A DNA stretch of 64,000 nucleotides. Source: Schleiferiaceae bacterium (GTDB lineage: Bacteria > Bacteroidota > Bacteroidia > Flavobacteriales > Schleiferiaceae). Below the pieces are notes generated by a model. That model was not told the origin of the DNA and ran no database searches. It saw only the letters and a program-made list of their open reading frames with translations. Positions within the stretch are counted from its first letter, which is position 1. The number at the start of each line of letters is the position of its first letter. Both the position numbers and the translations under genes were made by a program. This document shows, in pieces, positions 40,038-50,628 of this stretch. The DNA lies in the NCBI GenBank assembly GCA_018401735.1, contig JAGYKI010000017.1, forward strand, positions 1 through 64,000. The letters are read 5' to 3'.

Positions 40038-41438
40038 TTATACGTGTAACGCGCGATTATCGGTTGCCGCAAGTGCAGCCTCTTTAATCGCTTCGGCGAA
40101 AGTAGGGTGAGCATGACTCATTCGAGCGATATCTTCCGCGGAGGCGCGGTACTCCATGGCCACTACACCTTCTGCAATTAGATCAGCGGCTCTCGGCCCG
40201 ATCATGTGGAAGCCTAAAATTTCGTCTGTATTTTTATCAGAAATAATTTTCACCAAACCATCGGTATCGCCACTGGCCCGTGCACGACCTAGGGCACGGA
40301 AAGGGAACGAGCCCACTTTGTAGCTAATGCCAGCTTCCTTAATTTGCTCTTCCGTTCTACCCACACTGGCAACTTCTGGCCAAGTGTAAACTACACCTGG
40401 GATAAGATTATAGTCGATATGTGGTTTTTGTCCTGCCATGGTTTCCGCTACAAAAACACCTTCTTCTTCGGCTTTATGGGCTAGCATAGCCCCTTTGATT
40501 ACATCACCAATAGCGAAAATATGCTCCTTGCTGGTTTGTAATTTTTCGTTTACTTCCACCTTACCACGCTGGTCGGTTTTAATGCCAACATTTTCTAATC
40601 CTAGGCCAGCGGTATACGCGCTTCTACCTACGGCAACTAAACAATAGTCGCCTTCGAACTTTACTTCTTGGTTTTTTTTATCGGTAGCGCTAACGCTTAC
40701 TTTTTTACCATCGCTACTAACGTCGGTTACTTTGTGACTAAAGTTGAACTTAATCCCTAGCTTTTTCAACGACTTGGTAATTTCTTTACTCATCGCACTG
40801 TCATAACCGGGAATGGCTTTGTCGAGATATTCGATTACGGTTACCTCTGAGCCAAGACGAGCGTAAACGCTTCCTAACTCTAAACCGATAACACCGGCGC
40901 CAATCACAATCATTTGCTTCGGCACTTCTTTAAGGTTTAAAGCTTCGGTACTGCTGATAATTCGTTCTTTATCGAATTTAGCGAAAGGTAATTCCGTGGG
41001 CTTGCTGCCCGTGGCAATAATTACCTTGTTGGCCGATATTTTAGTTTCTTCTGTTTCCTTTTTGATGGCGATAGTATGATCATCTACAAAAGAACCAAAA
41101 CCTTGGAAAACGGTGATCTTATTTTTCTTCATCAAAAAATCAATACCGTCAGTAGTTTGACTAACAACAGCATTTTTGCGGCTAATCATTTGCGCCAAAT
41201 TCACTTTAGGAGTTTCGATGTCGATACCGTGATCTGCAAAGGAATGCATGGCATTATGAAAATGCTCGCTACTGTCTAAAAGTGCTTTGGATGGAATACA
41301 TCCTACATTTAAACAGGTGCCCCCAAGGGTGCTGTATTTTTCAATCAAGGCTGTTTTCATACCCAGTTGTGCGCATCTAATTGCGGCTACATATCCTCCT
41401 GGTCCTGATCCTATGATTGCTACGTCAAATTTATCCAT
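40038..41438 (-). CDS. lpdA: Dihydrolipoyl dehydrogenase
   Basis: GSGPGGYVAAIRCAQLGMKTALIEK, GGTCLNVGCIPSKALL, HAHPTFAEAIKEA. Confidence 0.97.
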   Translation of the reverse strand: MDKFDVAIIGSGPGGYVAAIRCAQLGMKTALIEKYSTLGGTCLNVGCIPSKALLDSSEHFHNAMHSFADHGIDIETPKVNLAQMISRKNAVVSQTTDGIDFLMKKNKITVFQGFGSFVDDHTIAIKKETEETKISANKVIIATGSKPTELPFAKFDKERIISSTEALNLKEVPKQMIVIGAGVIGLELGSVYARLGSEVTVIEYLDKAIPGYDSAMSKEITKSLKKLGIKFNFSHKVTDVSSDGKKVSVSATDKKNQEVKFEGDYCLVAVGRSAYTAGLGLENVGIKTDQRGKVEVNEKLQTSKEHIFAIGDVIKGAMLAHKAEEEGVFVAETMAGQKPHIDYNLIPGVVYTWPEVASVGRTEEQIKEAGISYKVGSFPFRALGRARASGDTDGLVKIISDKNTDEILGFHMIGPRAADLIAEGVVAMEYRASAEDIARMSHAHPTFAEAIKEAALAATDNRALHV

Positions 41439-41578
41439 TATAGAGATTGATGAGTTTTATATAATCGAACAAAATTAAGCAATTGTAGAAGAGTATTTGC
41501 TTAAAAATGTATTTTCTAATGAAGTGATAACCCCGCTCTAACTTGGCTAAGGTTCTCGCTGCCAATGACTAATTATTG

Positions 41579-41826
41579 AACGTGAGTTCGACGTGAAATC
41601 AGGCCTCAGACCCCTTGTAAATAGTGGAATTCAAGCCTCTGCCGTGAAGCAATAGCGGGCTATTGCAAGAGGCAGAGGCTTTTAGAAGGGGCATAAATGG
41701 ATTTTCAATAAAAGTGAAATACTTCATCTAGTCCATTTGCTGTAGCCCGCTTCAGCTGCACGATCTAGACTTGTCTTTTCTTTTTATTGAAAATCTGAGG
41801 CTATGATTTATAGTCGAACTCACGTT
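41579..41826 (+). repeat. Full copy of dispersed structured repeat / MITE-like element
   Basis: AACGTGAGTTCGAC...GTCGAACTCACGTT termini; inner stems CCCCTT/AAGGGG, AAGCCTCTGCC/GGCAGAGGCTT, GCAATAGC/GCTATTGC, GATTTTCAATAAAA/TTTTATTGAAAATC. Confidence 0.9.
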
Positions 41827-41876
41827 ATTTAGGGTATAAGTTTCAAGCATAAGCAAGGTATTTCTAAATTCGCAGC

Positions 41877-42983
41877 ATGGTAACTAAGGAGCAAGTACAA
41901 GAACTTTCGCAAAGAGTAGAGTCGTTAAAAGATTATCTACAAATTGAGCAAAAAGAAATTCAAATTATTAACGAAGAAGAGAAGACCGCGGCAGCTGAAT
42001 TTTGGGAAGACCAAAAAACAGCGCAGCAGGTAATGAAGAAGATTCGAGGTTTGAAATTTTGGGTAGAGGCTTTTAATGATTTAAAGGATTCCGTGGATGA
42101 GCTTAACTTAGGTTTAGAGTTTTTGGAGCTGGGCGAAATTAGTGAAGAGGAAATGGCCGAGATGCGATCCAAAGCGATTAAAACCTTAGAATCTCTGGAA
42201 TTTCGCAATATGCTCTCGGGCGAAGAAGATCAACTTAGTGCCGTTCTGCAAATTACAGCGGGCGCCGGTGGTACCGAAAGCTGCGACTGGGCTAGTATGT
42301 TAATGCGAATGTACCTTCGTTATGCCGAACGGCAAGGTTATAAAGTAAGCGAACTTAATTATCAAGAAGGCGATGTTGCCGGGGTGAAAACGGTGACCTT
42401 AGAAATTGAAGGCGATTATGCTTTTGGCTACCTAAAAGGAGAAAATGGCGTGCATCGCTTAGTGCGGATCTCGCCCTTCGATAGTAATGCAAAGCGCCAT
42501 ACTTCTTTCGCATCCGTATATGTTTACCCTTTGGTAGATGATTCCATCGAAATTGATATTAGTCCTGCCGATATAGAATGGGATACTTTCCGCTCGGGTG
42601 GAGCCGGAGGGCAAAACGTGAACAAGGTAGAAACCGGTGTGCGCTTACGTCACGCTCCCTCTGGAATTGTGATCGAAAATACCGAGAGCCGCTCGCAACT
42701 TCAAAATAAAGAAAAGGCTTTGCAATTGTTAAAGTCGCAGCTGTATGAAATTGAGATTGAAGCGAAAAATCAAGCCCGCGCTGAAATTGAAGCAGGTAAA
42801 AAGAAAATTGAGTGGGGTAGCCAAATTCGCAACTATGTACTTCATCCTTACAAGTTAATTAAGGATGTGCGCACCGCCCATGAAACCTCAAATGTGGATC
42901 AGGTTTTAGATGGTGATCTCGATGCCTTTATTAAGTCTTATTTAATGAGTAAAGGTCAAAGCCAAGATTTGCAGGATAGTTGA
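41877..42983 (+). CDS. prfB: Peptide chain release factor 2 (uninterrupted frame)
   Basis: [19 protein letters not shown] motif; [15 protein letters not shown]-terminal region. Confidence 0.96.
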   Translation: MVTKEQVQELSQRVESLKDYLQIEQKEIQIINEEEKTAAAEFWEDQKTAQQVMKKIRGLKFWVEAFNDLKDSVDELNLGLEFLELGEISEEEMAEMRSKAIKTLESLEFRNMLSGEEDQLSAVLQITAGAGGTESCDWASMLMRMYLRYAERQGYKVSELNYQEGDVAGVKTVTLEIEGDYAFGYLKGENGVHRLVRISPFDSNAKRHTSFASVYVYPLVDDSIEIDISPADIEWDTFRSGGAGGQNVNKVETGVRLRHAPSGIVIENTESRSQLQNKEKALQLLKSQLYEIEIEAKNQARAEIEAGKKKIEWGSQIRNYVLHPYKLIKDVRTAHETSNVDQVLDGDLDAFIKSYLMSKGQSQDLQDS

Positions 42984-43028
42984 TAAGCTTCCTTAACTGC
43001 GATAATCGATCTTAGCTTAATCGATAGT

Positions 43029-46000
43029 TTGAAATGTCGGCTTACTACCTTACATTCGAGCCATCGATTTAAAATTTTGAGCCTAAAAAAGAGTCTTCTT
43101 CTTCTATTGTTCTGTCTAAGCTTTTTTGCCAAAGCTCAGCACATGGCCTTTGTTGAAAACCAAGGACAGTGGCAAGGCGATTTCGATTATTTACTGCGCA
43201 ATGGTAGCGACTTTCTCTTTTTTAAAGTTGATGAGGTTAGGGTGCAGCTGCTCGAAAAACATAGCGCAGGTGAAGAAATTCACCATCATCAGAATTCTGG
43301 AGAGGTACTTCAGGGCCATGTATACAGCATGCAATGGCTGGGCGTTAACCAAGAAGCACAAGTTACGCGTACTATTCTCGAAGGTGTGCCCTATTTAAAT
43401 TATCTCAAAGGAAATAATCCCGCTCATTGGAAATCTGGCCTTCGGCAATATCAGGAAATTGTTTATCATAATATTTATCCTAATATCGACCTTCGTTACT
43501 ATCTCAGCCCAGCCGGCGTTTACAAATACGATTTCATGGTTAGGCCTGGCGGAAATCCCAATAATATTTCTTGGCAGTTTAAAGGAGTAGAGCGCTATGG
43601 TCTAGCAGGCGCAGATTTGGCTTTAATCACTAGCGTTAAAAACGTGGTTTATACCGCTCCGCTAGCTTTTCAAGGAAGCGATAGAGTAGAGGCTGCTTTT
43701 AAACAGCAAGGCGATATTTTCTCTTATGCTGTGGCGGAATATGATCTTGATCGTGAATTGATTATAGATCCTACTTTGGTTTTTAGCACCTATAGTGCTA
43801 GCACAGACGATAACTTTGGTTTTACAGCGACTTTTGGTGCAGATGGGTCGGGCTATAATGCTGGCATTAATTACATTTATGGCAATATCAATCGCGGCTT
43901 TCCTACTACCTTAGGTGCTTTTCAAGATTCTTCTAACGGTGGTGTGGTAGATGGTGTGGTGGCAAAATATACCGCCGATGGTAGTCAGCAAATTTATGCG
44001 ACCTTTTTAGGGGGCTCCCAAAACGATGTGCCTTTCAGTTTACTGGAAGGCCCCCATAAATCCTTAATAATTTTAGGGGTTACAGGCTCGACGGATTTCC
44101 CCGTTACCGCCAATGCTTTCGATACCTCTTTTAGTGCGGGTGCGCCCAGCGCTCTAAGTATCGGGGGCTCTTTAAACTTTCCTTTATCCAGCGATATTTT
44201 CATTAGTATTTTAGATAGTACGGGTGGGAGTTTATTGGGTTCTACTTTTTTAGGAGATACTGCCATGGATGGGGTGAATGACCGCCTTGAATTTAATTAT
44301 GGCGATGCGGCGCGCGGCGATTTGAGTATCGATTCCCTAGGGAATATTTTAGGAGTCTCCTATACCTTTTCGCCAAATATCCCCATTGGTTCTGCCTTTA
44401 GTAGTTCTTATCAAGGTGAGCAAGACGGAATGGTTTTCTCATTTAATAGTGATTTAAGCCAACTAAATTGGAACAAAATAATTGGAGGCAACAGTAATGA
44501 TGCGGTTTTTTCATTGCGTTTTAGTCCCAGCAATCGCCTGTTTATTACTGGCGCTACTGAGAGCACTAACTTATCCTACCCTAGTACGGGGGTTTATCAA
44601 GATAGTGCCAATGGCAAGGTCGATGGCTTTCTCGCAGAACTTAATCCGGCCAACGGCGAGGTGCTCAATTTCAGCTTTACGGGTACAAGCGAGCACGATG
44701 TTTCGTATTTCTTAGATATCGATCAAAAGGAGAATATTACCCTGTTCGGGCAAACCCGTGGCGCTTGGCCGCAAGTTGGAGATAGCTTGTGGGGTCAGCC
44801 GGGGAGTGCTCAATTTTTACAACAATTTAGTCCCGATTTGCAATTAAATTTATCGACCACCTTTGGCGTAGGAACGACCTTGGCGACGAATATTTCGCCT
44901 ACTGCCTTAATGGTAAGTGAATGCGGTGACGTCTTTCTTTCGGGTTGGGGTGCTGGTTATGGTTCGCGTCGTGGCGCGATGGCCATTCCTAGAAACATGC
45001 CGCTTACTCAGGATGCATGGCGTGACACAACCGATTTTGGCGACTTTTATTTTCTTCGCCTGGATGCTTCATGGAAACGATTAGAATACGCAACTTACTT
45101 TGGGCAGTTTGGTAATGGTCCCGATCACGTAGATGGCGGTAGTAGTCGTTTCCGCAAAGATGGGTCTATTTTCCAAGCGGTTTGTTCTTGTGGAGCCGAC
45201 AGCAGTGGTTTTCCTACAACAGTTAATGCTTATGCTCCCAAAAAAATGAATCGTAATTGCAATATGGCCATTTTTCGTTTCGATATGGAAGCGGATTCTA
45301 TCGATGCAAATGTTGAAATTGCCAGTGGTTATGCCGATACGGTTTGCTTTCCTAGCCAAGTGAAATTTGATGATTTTAGCTTTAATGCCGATTGGGTACT
45401 AGTGCAAAGTCCTAATGGAATTATTGATACCCTTCGCAATCAACTATTTAACATTGTGGATAGTGGTTTTAATCGCTATACTTTTTACGCACTCGATACT
45501 AATTGCTTTTTAATTGATAGCAGCTTTATTGACATCTTCTCTTTTGGTAGAGAGGTACAAGCTGATTTTAGTATCGATTACGATAGTTGTAATCAAAGTG
45601 CTGAGGTTAATTTCCAAAATCAATCGCAGGGTGCTTCTCAATATCGATGGTTTTTTGGCGATGGTGATAGCGCTCAATCTGCCAATCCTAGTCATACTTA
45701 TAGTCCTGGCGATTATGATATCCAATTAATTGCCATCGACCCTATCTGCGGAAGCACCGACACCATTCGTAAAAGTATTAGTATCGTTCAGTCTAACGTA
45801 TTTTTAGAAATGTCCAGCGATTTTCGTCCCTGCGATTTAAGTTATCCTTTAAGTTTACGCTTGGCGCAGAACGGTTTCCATCAGTTTGAATGGTACTTAA
45901 ATGGACAGCGCCTCAATGAAAGTGCGGATAGTTTGATCTTGAATTTAAATAACGGGGGTTTGTATGAAATTCGCCTTGTAGCCACCGATACCCTTTGTAA

Positions 46001-46334
46001 TTTCGTTTTAGAAAGGGAGGAAAGTGCTTTCATTTTTGATGAAGGTTTTAACTTGGAGTTGCCTAATATTTTTAGTCCCAATGGCGATGGCTTAAATGAT
46101 TTCTACGGCGCTTTAGCAGATGAGCTAACCCTAGATTTTGTGGAAAATTCGAGCCTTGAAATTCGCGATAGGAACGGAATTCTAGTTTTCTCGGGTGATG
46201 GCCTAGAAAATCTTTGGGATGGGAAGTTTAATAATTTAGAAATGGCGAGTGGTGTATACTTTTATCTCTTCAATTATCAAGATATTTGCGGCAACATTAA
46301 GGATGCTAAAGGATTTTTACATCTTCAACGATAA
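43029..46334 (+). CDS. Secreted protein with DUF7948/SBBP-like repeats, PKD domain and T9SS type B (gliding-motility-associated) C-terminal domain
   Basis: AFVENQGQW, YLSPAGVYKYDFMVRPGG, YRWFFGDGDSAQSANPSHTYSPGDYDI, LPNIFSPNGDGLNDFYG...NLWDGKFNN. Confidence 0.9.
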   Translation: MKCRLTTLHSSHRFKILSLKKSLLLLLFCLSFFAKAQHMAFVENQGQWQGDFDYLLRNGSDFLFFKVDEVRVQLLEKHSAGEEIHHHQNSGEVLQGHVYSMQWLGVNQEAQVTRTILEGVPYLNYLKGNNPAHWKSGLRQYQEIVYHNIYPNIDLRYYLSPAGVYKYDFMVRPGGNPNNISWQFKGVERYGLAGADLALITSVKNVVYTAPLAFQGSDRVEAAFKQQGDIFSYAVAEYDLDRELIIDPTLVFSTYSASTDDNFGFTATFGADGSGYNAGINYIYGNINRGFPTTLGAFQDSSNGGVVDGVVAKYTADGSQQIYATFLGGSQNDVPFSLLEGPHKSLIILGVTGSTDFPVTANAFDTSFSAGAPSALSIGGSLNFPLSSDIFISILDSTGGSLLGSTFLGDTAMDGVNDRLEFNYGDAARGDLSIDSLGNILGVSYTFSPNIPIGSAFSSSYQGEQDGMVFSFNSDLSQLNWNKIIGGNSNDAVFSLRFSPSNRLFITGATESTNLSYPSTGVYQDSANGKVDGFLAELNPANGEVLNFSFTGTSEHDVSYFLDIDQKENITLFGQTRGAWPQVGDSLWGQPGSAQFLQQFSPDLQLNLSTTFGVGTTLATNISPTALMVSECGDVFLSGWGAGYGSRRGAMAIPRNMPLTQDAWRDTTDFGDFYFLRLDASWKRLEYATYFGQFGNGPDHVDGGSSRFRKDGSIFQAVCSCGADSSGFPTTVNAYAPKKMNRNCNMAIFRFDMEADSIDANVEIASGYADTVCFPSQVKFDDFSFNADWVLVQSPNGIIDTLRNQLFNIVDSGFNRYTFYALDTNCFLIDSSFIDIFSFGREVQADFSIDYDSCNQSAEVNFQNQSQGASQYRWFFGDGDSAQSANPSHTYSPGDYDIQLIAIDPICGSTDTIRKSISIVQSNVFLEMSSDFRPCDLSYPLSLRLAQNGFHQFEWYLNGQRLNESADSLILNLNNGGLYEIRLVATDTLCNFVLEREESAFIFDEGFNLELPNIFSPNGDGLNDFYGALADELTLDFVENSSLEIRDRNGILVFSGDGLENLWDGKFNNLEMASGVYFYLFNYQDICGNIKDAKGFLHLQR

Positions 46335-46342
46335 ATAATATT

Positions 46343-46681
46343 ATGCGCTATTTTCATAATCCACGCTGCCAAAAAAGTAGAGAAGGCCTACAATTATTAG
46401 AAGAAAAAGGTCTGCAACCCGAAGTGGTGCTTTATATGACCGAGCCCTTGAGCCCCATGGACTTGGAAGATATTTTGGCTAAACTCGATATTGATGCGGA
46501 AGACTTAATTCGCAGCAAAGAGTCGGTTTGGAAAGAGGAGTTTAAGGATAAAGAATTAAGTGAAGATGAACTGGTTCTCGCCATGATTGAGTATCCCCAA
46601 CTAATGGAGCGCCCTATTTTAGTGAATGGCGATAAGGCAGCCATCGGCCGTCCCCCCGAAAACTTATTGGAAATCCTTTAG
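46343..46681 (+). CDS. ArsC/Spx family arsenate reductase-like protein
   Basis: FHNPRCQKSREGLQLLEEKG, ERPILVNGDKAAIGRPPENLLEIL. Confidence 0.9.
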   Translation: MRYFHNPRCQKSREGLQLLEEKGLQPEVVLYMTEPLSPMDLEDILAKLDIDAEDLIRSKESVWKEEFKDKELSEDELVLAMIEYPQLMERPILVNGDKAAIGRPPENLLEIL

Positions 46682-48480
46682 TCGAAAGGCTTGTTGATGC
46701 CGTAAATACGATTGTTTCCCTCCATTAACTTTAGGGAAGCTTTGGTAACACGGATTTTTTCTCCACGCGTCTCCAAAAAGCTGCGCGCCTCAATTTGTGC
46801 ATATTCGACGCATTCTCTCGGGATCACTTGGGCATGAAAAACGGTGAAGCTCGTGTCGGATTGGAAGTCGGCAAGCGACTGATTGGACCAGTGAATTAAT
46901 TGATCATTCGCGAAATAGGCAATGATAAGTTGTGCCTGAGTTTCTGCTCTTGCTAACTCAAGGTCGAATTGGCTCAATATAAAATCTTGCTCGCCTTTCC
47001 AATCATTTTTTTCGAAGCTAAGTTCAATTTGGCCGCAGAATTCTTTTTCGCTACTGCAGATGCCAATTCTGGAGAGCACAGTTTCTTGAATGTAATTTTC
47101 GTTAAGCTCTGATTTGAGCGAAAAGTGTTCTAGACTAAACCCTAAATGATCTTCCTTGCGCATCAGGCGAAAGCCATAACTTTCTATTAAACTCCCTAAA
47201 AACAAAGGGGCCGTATGGTCACTCGCTAGCACTATTTCTTTAGAGGGAAAATCTTGCAGGTATTTTATTAACTCTTGCGGATTTTGATAATGGTAGTTTT
47301 TTGCACTTTCATAGGCGTCGAGCTGGGCGTAAAAATTCCATTTTTCTTTATCCAATTTTAAGATTAAAGCCGAATTGTCAAGGCCTTGCTCGCTAAGATA
47401 TTCGCGGGGATATTTAAAGGTGCTTTGATAAGTTAAAGGATAATGCTGCCTATCTGCGTAAAGCGAATAAATACCAGTAGATAAAATTAGCAGAAAGGAT
47501 AGCCAGTGCAAACGTATCTGCCGAAGAGCGAAAAGAGAAAGCAATAAAAGAGGCGCCGCGAAAATGAGCGTAGAATATTGGATCACGGGATTTACCGCGC
47601 GTGAGTAAATGAAACCGATTAAAAAAGTTGCGCCGAACCAAATAAGGCCTTGCCAATGCCTAGGCTTTTTAATCTTCCAAGGGGGGAGTGCAAGTGCGAC
47701 GAGAACCGCCGCGATAAAGAGGTAAGAGAAGTGGAATATATAAGCGGCGTATTCTAAAATAAAGGCATCGCTTGGCTTGCCCAACCAAGATCCGACGCCG
47801 CCTAGAGAAAGTTGATGGAAGAAAATGCCAAGATGCGGTAGGTACAGTAAAAAAGTTAGCAAGCCGCATAATATCCATTCTGCCAGCGAGCGACCGCGGG
47901 CGATAAAAAGGGCGTGTAAACCCATTATGGCTACCACTAACAAAGCAAATTGATGGGTGTAGGCTGCGCCCGCCGCCGCCAAAGCAAAGCCGATTAAGTA
48001 TTTAAAATGAGCCTCCTGATAAAAGTAACGCATCCAAAAGCAAGCACTTAATAAGCAGAAAAACAGGCCCACTTCGTAAGGACGAATAATTTGGCCATAA
48101 TAGATGAAGTACTGACTAACCGCCATAATGGCCCCAGTGTAAATACCGGCCTCCACTTGATTAATTGTTTTTGCAATGGCGAAAACCAGTAGTATAGAAG
48201 CAAGAGCGAGCAGGCTGAAGGGAAGTTTTAGTCCCCATAGGCTGTAGTTTACCAGAGGAGCATAATAGTAAAGAAAAGTTTGCACCCCAGCGGGATGGCC
48301 CTCAATAAGAACCCCTTTTTCAATCAGTTCGGCAAAGTTAGAAAACTCCGTTCTATGTAATGCGCTTAGTTCATCATGCGTAAACTGCAACTGTGAATAA
48401 TTCCAAAAAAGAGCACAAGCCGCCACCACAAGGATGAGAGCTTGGGCGATCTTATTTTGATGGAGACTAAGCTTCTTCAT
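46678..48480 (-). CDS. Glycosyltransferase family 39-like membrane protein
   Basis: Multi-TM; FTHDELSALHRTEF near N-terminus; FYYAPLVNYSLWGLKLPFSLL. Confidence 0.7.
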   Translation of the reverse strand: MKKLSLHQNKIAQALILVVAACALFWNYSQLQFTHDELSALHRTEFSNFAELIEKGVLIEGHPAGVQTFLYYYAPLVNYSLWGLKLPFSLLALASILLVFAIAKTINQVEAGIYTGAIMAVSQYFIYYGQIIRPYEVGLFFCLLSACFWMRYFYQEAHFKYLIGFALAAAGAAYTHQFALLVVAIMGLHALFIARGRSLAEWILCGLLTFLLYLPHLGIFFHQLSLGGVGSWLGKPSDAFILEYAAYIFHFSYLFIAAVLVALALPPWKIKKPRHWQGLIWFGATFLIGFIYSRAVNPVIQYSTLIFAAPLLLLSLFALRQIRLHWLSFLLILSTGIYSLYADRQHYPLTYQSTFKYPREYLSEQGLDNSALILKLDKEKWNFYAQLDAYESAKNYHYQNPQELIKYLQDFPSKEIVLASDHTAPLFLGSLIESYGFRLMRKEDHLGFSLEHFSLKSELNENYIQETVLSRIGICSSEKEFCGQIELSFEKNDWKGEQDFILSQFDLELARAETQAQLIIAYFANDQLIHWSNQSLADFQSDTSFTVFHAQVIPRECVEYAQIEARSFLETRGEKIRVTKASLKLMEGNNRIYGINKPFD

Positions 48481-50536
48481 TTAAGAGATGAATTAAAAAG
48501 GCGTATTCCATCGCGGTCTCGCGCAAGGCTTCAAAACGACCGCTTGCCCCACCATGCCCCGTTTCCATATTGGTATAAAGTAAAAGAGGATTACTGTCTG
48601 TTTTGGTTTCGCGCAATTTGGCGCACCACTTAGCGGGTTCCCAGTATTGAACTTGCGAATCGTGCAAGCCAGTAGTTATTAATAATGCGGGATAGTCTTG
48701 GGCCTTTACATTATCGTAGGGCGAATAGGATTTCATGTATTGATAGTATTCCTCATTATTAGGATTACCCCACTCGTCGTACTCGCCGGTAGTTAAAGGA
48801 ATACTTTCGTCGAGCATGGTGGTTACCACATCAACAAAAGGCACCGCCGCAATCATGGCGTGGAAAAGTTCAGGTTTGAGATTTATAACCGCGCCTATAA
48901 GTAGCCCACCAGCGCTGCCGCCTAAACCGCATAGCAATTTAGGACTCGTATATTTTTCTTTGATCAGGTGTTCTGCACATGCGATATAATCGTAGAAAGT
49001 ATTGCGCTTTTGAAGCATTTTGCCGTCCTCATACCATTTGCGCCCGAGGTACTGTCCGCCGCGCACGTGGGCAATTACAAAGATAAATCCTCGGTCTAAT
49101 AAGCTTAAACGCGTGGACGAGAAATTAGGTTCAATAGTATGACCATAAGAACCATAGGCGTAAAGCAAGGTTTTTTGAGGCTGTTCTTTTTTAAAGCAAT
49201 CTTTGCGATAAACTAGCGACATAGGGATTTTGGTACCATCATGGCCATCGGCCCAAATACGTTCTGATTGGTAGAGATTTTCATCGTAGCCACCTACAAC
49301 TTCTTGTTGCTTTAATAACTGCTTTTCTTGGGTACCCATGTTTATCTCCATCACGGCATTAGGGCTGGTAAGAGATGAGTAGGAATAGCGCAGATTTTCA
49401 CTGTCGAAATCGGGGTTAATGCCACAGCCCGCAGTATAAGTTTCGCTCCCGAAATCAAGGTAATAATCGAGGCTTCCATCCCAACGCTTCACGCGTATTT
49501 TAGTTAGACCTTCTTTACGCTCTTCAATTACGAGGTAATTTCTAAAGAGCTCAATGCCTTCTAAAAATATCTCTTCGCGGTGGGGAATCACCTCTTCCCA
49601 GTTTTCACAAAGACTCTTGTAAATGGGGCAACGCATTAATTTAAAATTATCCGCCTGTTGGTAATTAGTGCGGATATACCAATACTCACCAAAATGAGCT
49701 ACCATGTATTCTAGGTCTTGCTTGCGGGGCTGAATAATGCTGAAATCGCTCTCCGGCTGATTTGACTTGATAAAGCGGAATTCGTTCGATAATGTGCTGT
49801 ACGATCCAATTAAAATGAAGTCTTCACTTTTAGATTTGTAAACGCTACAAACAAAGGTTGAGTCTTCTTCATGGAAAACTTCAAGGTCTTCAAAGGTGCC
49901 TTCGGTTTTACTGCCGAAGTGGTGGCGGAAAACTTTATTGGGTCTTAAAGTTTCATCCTTAGTAGTATAAAAAACATAGCTGCTATCGGCGGACCAGGTG
50001 CAAGAGCCGGTAGTTTCCTTAATTTCTCGCGTTAAAACTTCGCCACTTTCCAAATTTTTAAAATGGATGGTATAAATGCGACGGCTTAGGGTATCTACTC
50101 CATAAGCCAACCACTGATTATTGGGGCTAATGCTCAAGCCGCCAATTTGATAAAAACTATGTTTAGCTGCTTCAATATTTGCGTTAATAAGAATTTCCTC
50201 CTCACCTTGTAAGCTGCCCTTTTTACGACAATAGAGTGGATGTTCTTGTCCTTTGTTGTAACGGATATAATACCAGTATCCGTGTTTTTGATAAGGTACA
50301 GATTGGTCATCTTCTTTAATACGACCTTTGATTTCTTCAAATAAGGTTTCTTGCAAATCTTCTGTAACCTGCATAAAGTCTTTATGGTAGGCGTTTTCTT
50401 CTTCGAGGTAGGCAATGGTTTCTGCCTTTTCTTTATCTCTTAACCAATAGTAATTGTCCTCGCGTTCATCGCCATGAGTAAGCAATGTATGAGGTATTTT
50501 TTTCGCTTGAGGAGCGTTGCTTTTTAGTGAAGACAT
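48467..50536 (-). CDS. ptrB: S9 family peptidase (oligopeptidase B)
   Basis: DNYYWLRDKE, FIFVIAHVRGGQYLGRKWYEDGKMLQKRNTFYDYIACAEHLI, LCGLGGSAGGLLIGAV. Confidence 0.93.
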   Translation of the reverse strand: MSSLKSNAPQAKKIPHTLLTHGDEREDNYYWLRDKEKAETIAYLEEENAYHKDFMQVTEDLQETLFEEIKGRIKEDDQSVPYQKHGYWYYIRYNKGQEHPLYCRKKGSLQGEEEILINANIEAAKHSFYQIGGLSISPNNQWLAYGVDTLSRRIYTIHFKNLESGEVLTREIKETTGSCTWSADSSYVFYTTKDETLRPNKVFRHHFGSKTEGTFEDLEVFHEEDSTFVCSVYKSKSEDFILIGSYSTLSNEFRFIKSNQPESDFSIIQPRKQDLEYMVAHFGEYWYIRTNYQQADNFKLMRCPIYKSLCENWEEVIPHREEIFLEGIELFRNYLVIEERKEGLTKIRVKRWDGSLDYYLDFGSETYTAGCGINPDFDSENLRYSYSSLTSPNAVMEINMGTQEKQLLKQQEVVGGYDENLYQSERIWADGHDGTKIPMSLVYRKDCFKKEQPQKTLLYAYGSYGHTIEPNFSSTRLSLLDRGFIFVIAHVRGGQYLGRKWYEDGKMLQKRNTFYDYIACAEHLIKEKYTSPKLLCGLGGSAGGLLIGAVINLKPELFHAMIAAVPFVDVVTTMLDESIPLTTGEYDEWGNPNNEEYYQYMKSYSPYDNVKAQDYPALLITTGLHDSQVQYWEPAKWCAKLRETKTDSNPLLLYTNMETGHGGASGRFEALRETAMEYAFLIHLLNEEA

Positions 50537-50628
50537 CGTTGAATTTAAATTTCGGCAAAACTACAGAGAAGGAAATACTTAAGGCGCATAATTACTTATA
50601 TTGCGCAGAAAGATTAAAACAACCGATT

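Noticed and set aside
41579-41826. CRISPR or tRNA interpretation of the repeat
   Set aside because: No regularly spaced direct repeats and no tRNA-like cloverleaf or TPsiC box; the organisation is TIR plus nested inverted repeats.
45514-45729. Mirrored antisense/alternate-frame ORFs around 45510-45729
   Set aside because: Both fall in a region with biased GAT/AAT-rich codons of the T9SS type B gene; hydrophobic artefact translations.
50485-50628. N-terminal extension of the SDR ORF overlapping ptrB start
   Set aside because: SDR homology starts after the ATG at 50629; extension is antisense to the ptrB 5' end.
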